Shown here: positions 37,801 through 44,599 of the stretch, piece after piece
Position numbering within the stretch: the first letter of the stretch is position 1
How the letters are laid out: every line of letters starts with the position of its first letter
Assembly: GCA_016200225.1 (NCBI GenBank)
Contig: JACQFD010000001.1
Span: 1-64,000 of the forward strand
Direction: 5' to 3'
Source: Planctomycetota bacterium
Lineage (GTDB): Bacteria > Planctomycetota > UBA1135 > JACQFD01
Length of the DNA: 64,000 nt
The notes under the pieces: generated by a model
The model's database searches: none
The model's input: only the letters and a program-made list of their open reading frames with translations
Told to the model about the DNA's origin: nothing
Position numbers and translations under genes: made by a program

Positions 37801-38189
37801 CGAAATCGTTCGCGCGCGCCCGGAAAATATAAATGTTCGGGGCGGATGAGTTTCAGCGCGACGACGCGGGCGAGGCTCGTCTGCTCGGCTTGGTAAACGA
37901 CGCCCATGCCTCCGCCGCCGAGGCGCCGGATCAGGCGGAACTCGCCGAGTTGATCGGGGACGCGTTCGTTTTCGGTTTGAGAGGCGGCCCCGAACATTCC
38001 AAGCGATCGCAGTCTCTCGATGCGGCGCCGAATATCGGATTGAAACGCCGGATAACGATTGCACAGAGCGTCGACGTCGCCCGCTGTGGGCGCGTCGTGC
38101 TCCTCCAGGAACGAAGCGATGACGAGATCCGTCTCCGTTTCAGGGGGTGGCGTCGCGTCGGCGCGCAAATCCTGGGGACGTTCGGGCAT
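34890..38189 (-). CDS. Ser/Thr protein kinase with long TPR-like C-terminus (copy 1)
   Basis: 1,099 residues with the same plan as its downstream neighbour. The N-terminal motif is VDALCNRYPAFQSDIRRRIERL. The kinase domain (about 82-370) has GGGGMGVVY, VALKLI, HRDIKPSN, DFG and MAPE, plus the same type of insertion before the catalytic loop. A membrane span lies near 415-435, followed by a shared juxtamembrane block (FSLAVDAVDRMLTRFGQEELLEIPQ) and about 650 residues of TPR-like helices. Divergent from the ECF gene across a 74-base gap, which should contain both promoters. Copies 1 and 2 align along their whole length but have drifted, so the duplication is old. Confidence 0.95.
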   Translation of the reverse strand: MPERPQDLRADATPPPETETDLVIASFLEEHDAPTAGDVDALCNRYPAFQSDIRRRIERLRSLGMFGAASQTENERVPDQLGEFRLIRRLGGGGMGVVYQAEQTSLARVVALKLIRPEHLYFPGARERFRREVETVAKLQHPGIVPIYTVGEERGIPYFAMELIEGCTLAEVIQQIGNANPAKLKGSDLEAAVRARAPHTHETARRVPLFVGSWIEVCLRIVHEVAVALGHAHGRGVLHRDIKPSNILITPGGRILLFDFGLASSKDATQLTRAGSQVGSVPYMAPEVVNSELKSIDGRSDIYSLGVALYELLTLHSPFLGETVDSTHRNILEGDPLGPRKLNSYISADVATVCLKAMDRDRSRRYATAAAFALDIENTLQRRPIDARPPTAIRKIQRWIERHPAKTVAIALGLLLVAGIPSIIIYFQYKYSSELEQSFTRERTERSNSDHNFSLAVDAVDRMLTRFGQEELLEIPQAENVRRGLLEDALKFSIQFVEERGNEPAVLRAQARALIRVADIRRLLGAFKDAEIAADNATAVCEKLCTILPTDPLCSHELAAALSCKASILTNPARAKAAVPILERAIDVRRKLIMEQSAAVAGPELKHKLLDNQIELARAHGLLQQFNESAAVAAAAETEAGKAILAGEPAQHSELLLLISRAKTGLQKYDESNTFAKEAVRILEESVARKTANLLMRQRLADAYTTIASNYRYIERNDDAIEYFNKSRSIRSLLVKDFPNTLIFRQQLAMAGNNLGLVYCDKERRDLAEEQFSASVAMAWTLATTYPDNLDFQLDHAALQINRCANLVELDRKSEAFSLMSELAAQLEIATARFPNVVQLYELSSRIYNNIGAIFDRTGDGVVAAEEPYRKAILKLTKACELAPENRNFRALLVQLMINLAVDLRILSQFDEARAIMCKAFDMNEEVMRQADVNSQMLLSAAELANDIAAIDVECHQFETGRIFVMKAMDYQMRALSRKIESDNTMSLLISHSRELIRNLLLLGENRAALDYAKSIANIVSDAELAHSHCAAMLTLCARNEPDDDKADEICRLAVAELSALSALGFRQYKELESEPDLAFLFDREDFKMVMKQMAARSK

Positions 38190-38263
38190 GCAAAAGCATC
38201 ATACTACGCGAAAATTCTTCGCGCCGATGGACGTCGGGCGGAGGAAGTGATCGAATTTCCGGA

Positions 38264-38890
38264 ATGTCGCAACCAACAAAAAACCTCGTGGAGTCGGCGG
38301 TGCACGGCGATCCGGCGGCATTGGATGTGTTGTTGGACCGCTATCTTCCGGGTCTTGAGGCATTCATACGGTTGCGTTCGGGCCGGTTATTATTAATGAA
38401 AGAATCGAGCGCCGATCTCGTTCAGTCGGTCTGCCGCGAAGTGTTGAGCGATTTGAAAACTGTAAAGTACGAAAACGAGGCGCATTTTAAACACTGGCTT
38501 TACATGGCGGCGCTCCGAAAGATTGCAAATCGATATGAATATTATCGCGCCGAAAAACGCGACGTCGGCAAGGAGGCGCGCATTTCCGACCGGACGAACG
38601 CGTCGCGCGAATCTAAAGAAACGCAATTGTTAAATGCCTACCGATCGGTTTGCACGCCGAGCGCGCAATTGATGGTTCGCGAGGAACTCGCGCGCGTCGA
38701 AGGCGCGTTCGAAAAACTTCCGGAGGATTATCGCGAAGTCATTTTGTTGTCGCGCGTCATCGGACTTCCGCATGCGGAAATTGCAAAGAAAATGGAACGT
38801 AATGAAGGCGCGGTGCGGACGCTGCTCAGCCGCGCGCTCGCGAAATTATCCGCGATTCTCGACGACGAATCGCAGGAATCGCAGTCTTAA
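38264..38890 (+). CDS. ECF-type sigma factor divergent from twin kinases
   Basis: 208 residues from the ATG at 38264; upstream in-frame sequence overlaps the divergent kinase start. Sigma-2 has SSADLVQSVCREVLSDL and HFKHWLYMAALRKIANR. Sigma-4 has LPEDYREVILLSRVIGLPHAEIAKKMERNEGAVRTLLSRALAKL. The GDPAALDVLLDRYLPGLEAFIRLR start is typical of planctomycete ECF factors. It lies head-to-head with two kinases, the common planctomycete kinase/ECF arrangement, so its activity may be controlled by phosphorylation. The 39 bases after its stop are almost pure A/T. Confidence 0.93.
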   Translation: MSQPTKNLVESAVHGDPAALDVLLDRYLPGLEAFIRLRSGRLLLMKESSADLVQSVCREVLSDLKTVKYENEAHFKHWLYMAALRKIANRYEYYRAEKRDVGKEARISDRTNASRESKETQLLNAYRSVCTPSAQLMVREELARVEGAFEKLPEDYREVILLSRVIGLPHAEIAKKMERNEGAVRTLLSRALAKLSAILDDESQESQS

Positions 38891-38929
38891 GTTTGATTAA
38901 ATAAAATTAAATTAAAGTCAACTTAATTG

Positions 38930-39166
38930 TTATTTTGCTTTTCGCGCTTCGAGAATCGCGCGAACGAGCGCGTCGGGCACCGGTTCGGTCGCCGGCGTTT
39001 CGAGCCACGCGGCTTTGCCCAACTGCACGGTTTTATTGTACGAATCGATGTAGCGGACGCACGCGGGGCAAATCGCGAGGTGCCGCTCGAATTCTCTCGA
39101 TTGGGCGGCGGAAAGCTCATGATTCAAATACGCGAGAATGAAGTCGGCGATTTCGCGGCAGCTCAT
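38930..39166 (-). CDS. Mini zinc-finger anti-sigma factor
   Basis: 78 residues. It contains the HCC zinc-binding pattern of ZAS anti-sigma factors: His29, Cys33 and Cys36, within ERHLAICPACVRY. It lacks any membrane segment or sensor domain, so it would be a soluble anti-sigma. Its ATG overlaps the stop of the upstream sigma gene by 4 bases (ATGA), so the two are translationally coupled, and it very likely binds that sigma factor. The early Cys3 may be the fourth ligand. Confidence 0.88.
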   Translation of the reverse strand: MSCREIADFILAYLNHELSAAQSREFERHLAICPACVRYIDSYNKTVQLGKAAWLETPATEPVPDALVRAILEARKAK

Positions 39167-39780
39167 GATCGCGAACCCTCCGGCTTATTTATCATTGCAT
39201 CGAGCAGCGTGCGCAGTGCCTGGCGCGCGCGGTGGAGGCGCACTTTAACGGTGCCGGGGCTGACGTCGAGGACGCGCGCGGCTTCGTCCGTGTCGAGTTC
39301 CTCGATGTCGCGAAGTAACAATACCGTTCTGTAAGTTTGGGGAAGGCGGTCGATCGCGGCGCGGACGGCGGCGCGCAATTCGGCCCGCTCGACGAGCGAT
39401 TCGGCGGTCTCGGTCCATGCGCGCGGTTCGATCGCGTGATGGCCGTCCTCGACAAATTTAGGAAGCAGATCGTCGATCGCGGCCTCGGGGCGGCGCGCGC
39501 GCGCGCGGATTTTCATTAATGACGAGTTGATAACAATCCGGCGCATCCAGGATTCGAGGCTCGATTGAAAGTTATATTGGGCGATTCCGCGAAAAATACT
39601 AATGAACGCGTCCTGCAGCGCGTCGCCCGCGTCGGCCTCGTTCCGCAAGAATCCGCGCGCGACCCGCAGAAGCACAGGACCGTTCTCGCGAACGAGTTGC
39701 TCGAACGCAGCGTCATCGCCCGCGCGCAGGCGCGCGACGAGCCGCGCGCCGCCTGCTTCGGATCCGTGCGAGTCGGGCAT
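39163..39780 (-). CDS. ECF-type sigma factor partnered with mini anti-sigma
   Basis: 205 residues of the SigW/RpoE-like ECF type. Sigma-2 has AGDALQDAFISIFRGI and LESWMRRIVINSSLMKIRAR. Sigma-4 has LPQTYRTVLLLRDIEELDTDEAARVLDVSPGTVKVRLHRARQALR. The downstream anti-sigma overlaps it by 4 bases. This ECF subtype differs from the two kinase-associated sigma factors in this window, so two separate control systems sit side by side. Target promoters are unknown. Confidence 0.95.
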   Translation of the reverse strand: MPDSHGSEAGGARLVARLRAGDDAAFEQLVRENGPVLLRVARGFLRNEADAGDALQDAFISIFRGIAQYNFQSSLESWMRRIVINSSLMKIRARARRPEAAIDDLLPKFVEDGHHAIEPRAWTETAESLVERAELRAAVRAAIDRLPQTYRTVLLLRDIEELDTDEAARVLDVSPGTVKVRLHRARQALRTLLDAMINKPEGSRS

Positions 39781-39852
39781 GGCTGGAGTGTGATTGCTTA
39801 TGATCGCGGCGCGCGCGGGCGGCGATTTAACAATTGAAAGAATGTATACATT

Positions 39853-40890
39853 TCATCCGGCCTCGCCGGAGAGGAATTGTTCGCAAAGCGCCACTTCGGA
39901 GGCGCTGCCGATGAAGAGCGGCGAACGCTGGTGAAGCGTGTGGACCGGCGTGTCGAGGACCCGCACGGAGCCGCTGCTCGCGCGGCCGCCCGCGTTTTCG
40001 ACCACGAAGGCGAGCGGCGCGCATTCATACACCTGGCGAAGTTTGCCGTTCTTCGACTCGCTGTCCGAAGGATACAAAAATATTCCGCCCTCGAGCAGCG
40101 TGCGGTGCAGATCGGCGACGAGCGCGCCGGAATAACGTAAAGAATAAGCCTTCTGACCCGACCGGTATTTGTTAGGTTTCGGGTCCGTGAGCGCTTGGAG
40201 GAATTTTTGCAACCTGGGATCCCAGTCGTGCTGGCGGCTGACGTTCGCGGCGTAAATCTTACCTTTCTCGGGACAGCGGATGTTCGGATGTGTTAATAAA
40301 AATTCGCCGAGTTCGCGGTCGAGCGTGAAACCGTGGACGCCGTCGCCGATCGTGTATACGAAAATCGTTCCCGATCCATATAACACATAGCCCGCGGCGA
40401 CGGGCATGCCGTTTTTGATACTTGCCATGGCGTCCTCGGTCTCGATTTTCTTTATGACTCCCCGCGACTCCGGCGCGGCCGCGTCGTAAATTCCCCAAAT
40501 CGTGCCGACCGATCCCGAATTATCCGTATTCGAGGAGCCGTCGAGCGGATCTGTAACAAGCACGTAGGGCGCGCCGACGGTGTTGTCGAGAATGTGAACA
40601 TGATCGAGTTCCTCTGAGGCGACGGCGGCCACGATGCCGAGTCCGGAAAGCGCGTCGATGAGGATTTCGTTACTGTAAACATCGAGTTTTTTCTGAACAT
40701 CGCCCGTCGCGTTCGAGGCGCCCGCCGCGCCCGTGCGCCCCGCGAGCGCGGCGCGCGAGACCTCGAGCGAAAGCCGTTTTGTAGCAAACGCGATTTGTGT
40801 AATCACGGCGCCGAGTTGGCCGACGAGCTCGCGGTGAACCATCCGCTGTTCGAAGAAGTGGCGATTCAGACTTACGGAGCGATGTGGCAT
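39853..40890 (-). CDS. fbp: Fructose-1,6-bisphosphatase, class I
   Basis: 345 residues, full length. It hydrolyses fructose-1,6-bisphosphate to fructose-6-phosphate in gluconeogenesis, in the cytosol. Seen: an N-terminal LITQIAFATK-like helix (here VITQIAFATKRLS), the metal site VASEELDH, DPLDGSSNTD with the canonical DPLDGSSN signature, IYAANVSRQHDW, KYRSGQKAYSLRYSGALVADLHRTLLEGGIFLYP, and the C-terminal TPVHTLHQRSPLFIGS. The ATG at 40890 matches the family's N-terminus. With glycogen phosphorylase nearby it fits carbon storage and mobilisation. Confidence 0.97.
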   Translation of the reverse strand: MPHRSVSLNRHFFEQRMVHRELVGQLGAVITQIAFATKRLSLEVSRAALAGRTGAAGASNATGDVQKKLDVYSNEILIDALSGLGIVAAVASEELDHVHILDNTVGAPYVLVTDPLDGSSNTDNSGSVGTIWGIYDAAAPESRGVIKKIETEDAMASIKNGMPVAAGYVLYGSGTIFVYTIGDGVHGFTLDRELGEFLLTHPNIRCPEKGKIYAANVSRQHDWDPRLQKFLQALTDPKPNKYRSGQKAYSLRYSGALVADLHRTLLEGGIFLYPSDSESKNGKLRQVYECAPLAFVVENAGGRASSGSVRVLDTPVHTLHQRSPLFIGSASEVALCEQFLSGEAG

Positions 40891-41230
40891 TGCGCGATGG
40901 GGATGGTGGCGTGGGCGAATATTAAATTAAAGACTTTTTTCCCGGCGGCGCCCGCTTTTCCGCGGTTCGCCGTAGGTGACGGGCGACGAGTTTATGCGGC
41001 AACCGCGATACCGCCACCCCCGTCAAACGCGCTTCCGAACTCTCCGGCCCCGGCGCCCGTCGAATCCATCCCCGCCCCCGGCGATGTCCCCGTCCGACGG
41101 GGACGCGCCGCGCCGAAATTTTGCGTTGCGCAAAACGGGCAGTCCGGATACTGATTGGGCAGACAGTGTTTCGAAACACAGTCCACCACAACCAAATCCA
41201 GTCCAATTCCAACCCATCCAACGAACGACC
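40891..41230. other. Divergent intergenic region, fbp / VOC gene
   Basis: 340 bases. The frame of the VOC gene remains open upstream but encodes a Pro/Arg-rich sequence unlike the family, so it is taken as non-coding. A perfect 14-bp palindrome (GTGTTTCGAAACAC) sits at 41166-41179, about 50 bases before the VOC start. No clear promoter pair was seen. Confidence 0.55.
41166..41179. promoter_or_regulatory. Candidate operator upstream of the VOC gene
   Basis: GTGTTTCGAAACAC is a perfect 14-bp palindrome in the fbp/VOC divergent gap, well placed for a dimeric repressor or activator site. Not matched to a known regulon. Confidence 0.4.
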
Positions 41231-41686
41231 ATGCCGGTTCATTTCCAACCTGAAAATTATCATTCGATCACGCCGTATATTATTATAAAGGGCGCCGCCG
41301 ACGCGATTGCGTTTTATAAGAAAGTCTTCGGCGCCGAGGATATTCTCCGAATTCCCGGCCCCGGCGGCTGCGTGGCCCACGCCGAAATTAAGATTGGCGA
41401 TTCCATACTGATGCTCGCCGACGAAATGAGCGAAATGGGTTATAAAGGCCCGGGCCTCACCGGCACGCCCGTGGCGCTGCTCCTATATGTTAAAAACGTC
41501 GACGCCGTGTTCGGCGCCGCCGTCGCCGCGGGAGCAAAAGTAACAAAACCCGTCAAAGACCAGTTCTACGGCGACCGCATGGGGAGCTTCAACGATCCCT
41601 TCGGCCATTCGTGGCACGTTGCGACGCACGTCGAGGACGTATCGCCCGAGGAATGCGCGAAACGGGCCGCGCAGCAATGTGGTTAA
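41231..41686 (+). CDS. VOC-superfamily PhnB-like protein
   Basis: 151 residues from the ATG at 41231 (MPVHF...). It has one beta-alpha-beta-beta-beta repeat pair typical of PhnB/glyoxalase-like proteins: ITPYIIIKGAADAIAFYKKVFGAED, HAEIKIGDSILMLADE, and the C-terminal YGDRMGSFNDPFGHSWHVATHVEDVSPEE, which is highly characteristic. Metal-binding residues differ from true glyoxalase I, and the function of PhnB-like proteins is generally unknown. A longer in-frame extension upstream is rejected as non-coding. Confidence 0.93.
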   Translation: MPVHFQPENYHSITPYIIIKGAADAIAFYKKVFGAEDILRIPGPGGCVAHAEIKIGDSILMLADEMSEMGYKGPGLTGTPVALLLYVKNVDAVFGAAVAAGAKVTKPVKDQFYGDRMGSFNDPFGHSWHVATHVEDVSPEECAKRAAQQCG

Positions 41687-41731
41687 TTGGTAGTTAATGG
41701 ATCGAGCGCAATTAGTTAATTTACTAAACCG

Positions 41732-44245
41732 CTACTTTACGGGCTTCAATCCCCAAATATCGCGCGCGTATTCGCGGATCGTGCGGTCGCTCGAAAACAC
41801 GCCCACGCGGGCGATGTTGAGGGCGCACCGCCTCGACCATTCGCGGGAATTGTTATACAGGGCCGTCGCATCCTGCTGGCGGCCCATGTACGACTCCAAA
41901 TCCGCGAGATGTAAATATTCGTCGTTCGGATCCATTAATATATCATAAATCGGCCGGTAGAGTCCCAAATCGTCGGGACAAAACCGGTCGCCCGCGATCG
42001 CGTCGATGACGCGGCGAATCCTCGAATTGTTTTGATAATAATCCATCGGCTTGTATGCGCCCGGCTCGGAAAGTTTCGAGACTTCGTCGACTTTCATTCC
42101 GAATATAAATACATTTTCCTCGCCGACGTTGTCGCGAATTTCAATATTCGCGCCGTCGAGTGTGCCCATCGTGAGCGCGCCGTTCATCGCAAATTTCATA
42201 TTCCCCGTGCCGGACGCCTCCATGCCGGCCGTCGAAATCTGTTCGCTCAGATCGGCGGCCGGAATCACGCGTTCCGCGAGCGAAACTCTATAATCCGGAA
42301 GGAACACGACGCGCAGCCACGGTTTGGCGCGCGCGTCATTATTAATAATCCCGGCGACGCCGTGGATCAGTTTGATCACGCGCTTCGCCGCGACATAACC
42401 GGGCGCCGCCTTGCCCGCGAAGACATGCGTGCGGGATACGCCCGGCGTTTCGCCGTCTTCGACGATTCTTAAGTATTCGTCGATAATCAACAATACATGT
42501 AACAACTGTCGTTTATATAAATGAATCCGCTTCGCTTGAATGTCGAATAACGAATGCGGATCGACTTCCACGCCCGTCAAATCGGTGATAATGCGCGATA
42601 AACGATATTTATTTCGCTGTTTGACGCGCGCGAGTTCGTCCAGAAACGCGTCGTCGTCGGCGAACGGCTCCAGCCGTTTCAGATCGTCAAAATTCGTGAT
42701 CCACGAGTCGCCGATCGCGCTTTTTAGTAATTTTGATAATTCGGGATTCGCCTGGAGCAGCCAGCGCCGCTGCGTCACGCCGTTCGTCTTATTCTGAAAA
42801 GCGTCCGGCCACAGTTCGTTAAAGTCCCGTAAAATGGTTGTTTTTAATAAACGCGAATGCAGCGCGGCCACGCCGTTCACCGCGTGGCTGCCGACGACGG
42901 CCAGATGCGCCATGCGCACGTTTTTCGGGTCCGATTCTTCGATAATCGACATCCGGCGCGCGCGTTCGTGATCGTCCGGAAATGTTCGTGAGACCTCCGC
43001 GAGGAACCGCTGATTGATTTCATAAATAATCTTCAGGTGGCGCGGCAGCACTTTTTCGACGAGCGGCAGCGACCATCGCTCGAGCGCCTCCGGCCGAAGA
43101 GTATGATTCGTGTACGCGAGCGTCTTTTTTGTAATATTCCACGCGCGTTCCCACGAAAGGCCTTTTTCGTCAACCAGCGTCCGCATCCACTCGGCCACAG
43201 CGAGTGCCGGATGTGTATCATTTAACTGAACGGCCGCCTTTTCCGGAATCAACTCCCAATTGAATTCGTATAAAGCCGAAAAACGGCGCAGAATATCGCG
43301 AATCGAACAATAAACGAGGAAGTACTCCTGTAATAACCGCAGTTCGCGTCCGGCCGTCACGGCGTCGGAAGGATACAAAACCTTCGAAATGCGCTCGGAA
43401 TGTATCTTATCTTCGACCGCGCGCAAATAATCGCCGCTGTTGAAAATCTCGACGTCGAAATCGCCCGACGAGCGCGCGGAGAACAGCCGGAGCGTATTTA
43501 CAGTTTTTCCGCCGAATCCGATCACCGGCATGTCGTGGCCGACGCCGACGACGTATCGCTGATCGATCCATGTATTATTTATATTATCTCCATTCGTATG
43601 TTCCTTCACGCGCCCGTAGATTGGAACTAAATACTTCGATTCGGGCCGTTCGATCAGCCACGGATTATGATCGTTCGACCACGCGTCGGGCAATTCCGTT
43701 TGATAACCGTCCTTGATCGACTGGCGGAAAAGTCCGAATTCATAATTAATTCCGTAACCGTAACCCGGCATCGACATCGTCGCGAGGGAGTCGAGAAAAC
43801 ACGCCGCGAGCCGTCCGAGACCTCCGTTGCCGAGCGCGGCGTCGGGCTCCGTTTCGGCGACTTCCTCGATTTCCATTCCCAGATCGCGGAGCGCCGTCTC
43901 GACGAGATCGTAAATACCGAGATTAATTAAATTATTGCCGACGGAACGCCCCATTAGAAATTCCATCGAAATATAATACATGCGTTTCGCGCGCGCGTCG
44001 CGATACCGCCGCTCCGTTTCGAGTAATGTATCGATGACGCGTTCGCGCACCGCCAGCGACACCGCAGTTAACAAATCGCGCGGCGTCGCGTATTTCCACT
44101 GCTTTGCAAGTATATATTTAACATAATGCCTCACCGAATCCTGCAAATTGGCGAGATCTTCGCGGCTGAACGACGGCGTCCGCGCGCCCGGCGGAGCGGC
44201 GGTCGGCGCTGGATTCGGTCGGTCGTCGTTGGCCTTGGGGGTCAC
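41732..44245 (-). CDS. glgP: Glycogen/starch phosphorylase
   Basis: 837 residues, full length, starting at a GTG. It removes glucose-1-phosphate from glycogen by phosphorolysis. Seen: LGNGGLGRLAACFLDSLAT near residue 135, PVIGFGGKTVNTLRLW-like region (here NTLRLFSA), QLNDTHPALA, GVTQRRWL, IQAKRIHLYKRQ, FLPDYRVSLAE and the pyridoxal-phosphate site EASGTGNMKFAMNGALTMGTLDGANIE. All catalytic blocks are intact. The first 25 residues are a proline/alanine-rich extension. It sits close to fbp, and the two are likely part of storage-carbon turnover. Confidence 0.97.
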   Translation of the reverse strand: MTPKANDDRPNPAPTAAPPGARTPSFSREDLANLQDSVRHYVKYILAKQWKYATPRDLLTAVSLAVRERVIDTLLETERRYRDARAKRMYYISMEFLMGRSVGNNLINLGIYDLVETALRDLGMEIEEVAETEPDAALGNGGLGRLAACFLDSLATMSMPGYGYGINYEFGLFRQSIKDGYQTELPDAWSNDHNPWLIERPESKYLVPIYGRVKEHTNGDNINNTWIDQRYVVGVGHDMPVIGFGGKTVNTLRLFSARSSGDFDVEIFNSGDYLRAVEDKIHSERISKVLYPSDAVTAGRELRLLQEYFLVYCSIRDILRRFSALYEFNWELIPEKAAVQLNDTHPALAVAEWMRTLVDEKGLSWERAWNITKKTLAYTNHTLRPEALERWSLPLVEKVLPRHLKIIYEINQRFLAEVSRTFPDDHERARRMSIIEESDPKNVRMAHLAVVGSHAVNGVAALHSRLLKTTILRDFNELWPDAFQNKTNGVTQRRWLLQANPELSKLLKSAIGDSWITNFDDLKRLEPFADDDAFLDELARVKQRNKYRLSRIITDLTGVEVDPHSLFDIQAKRIHLYKRQLLHVLLIIDEYLRIVEDGETPGVSRTHVFAGKAAPGYVAAKRVIKLIHGVAGIINNDARAKPWLRVVFLPDYRVSLAERVIPAADLSEQISTAGMEASGTGNMKFAMNGALTMGTLDGANIEIRDNVGEENVFIFGMKVDEVSKLSEPGAYKPMDYYQNNSRIRRVIDAIAGDRFCPDDLGLYRPIYDILMDPNDEYLHLADLESYMGRQQDATALYNNSREWSRRCALNIARVGVFSSDRTIREYARDIWGLKPVK

Positions 44246-44599
44246 GCTTTTCGTTTCGTTTTCGCAGTGCGCGCGTCGGATTTCGCGGTCGTTTCATCGG
44301 ATCGCGGCGCTCGCGGAATGGAGCCTTCGAGTCTATCGCACGCGGCGCCGATTCGAACGATGGACCCATCCGATGCTGGTACGACCCGCGCACTCGGAGC
44401 GGCGGGTGCGGCGGGACGCGCGCGCCTCGAAGCCATCGTCAACCAAACCGGAGATGGTGATACGCTCGTCGTTCATAAATCGAGCGGCCACGACGGCGTG
44501 CGGCCGTCGGCGCGCGAAGTTGATAACAGTCGCGCCGGAGCGGCATTTTATAAATAATATTAATCATAATCTTACGCATTCCAATCATCGGGAGAATTC
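44246..44599. other. Divergent intergenic region, glgP / GH172-like gene
   Basis: 354 bases with no credible gene. Open frames crossing it are Arg-rich shadows that continue antisense into glgP. The last 60 bases before 44600 are AT-rich and end in GGGAGAA, a good ribosome-binding site for the next gene. The AT-rich stretch probably holds its promoter. Confidence 0.55.

Noticed and set aside
40976..41230. N-terminal extension of the VOC protein
   Set aside because: Pro/Arg-rich, absent from the family; the ATG at 41231 gives the normal PhnB-like start.
44126..44557. 143-codon open frame overlapping the 3'-antisense side of glgP
   Set aside because: Arg-rich shadow frame in the complement of a strong glgP gene; no domain and no ribosome-binding site.
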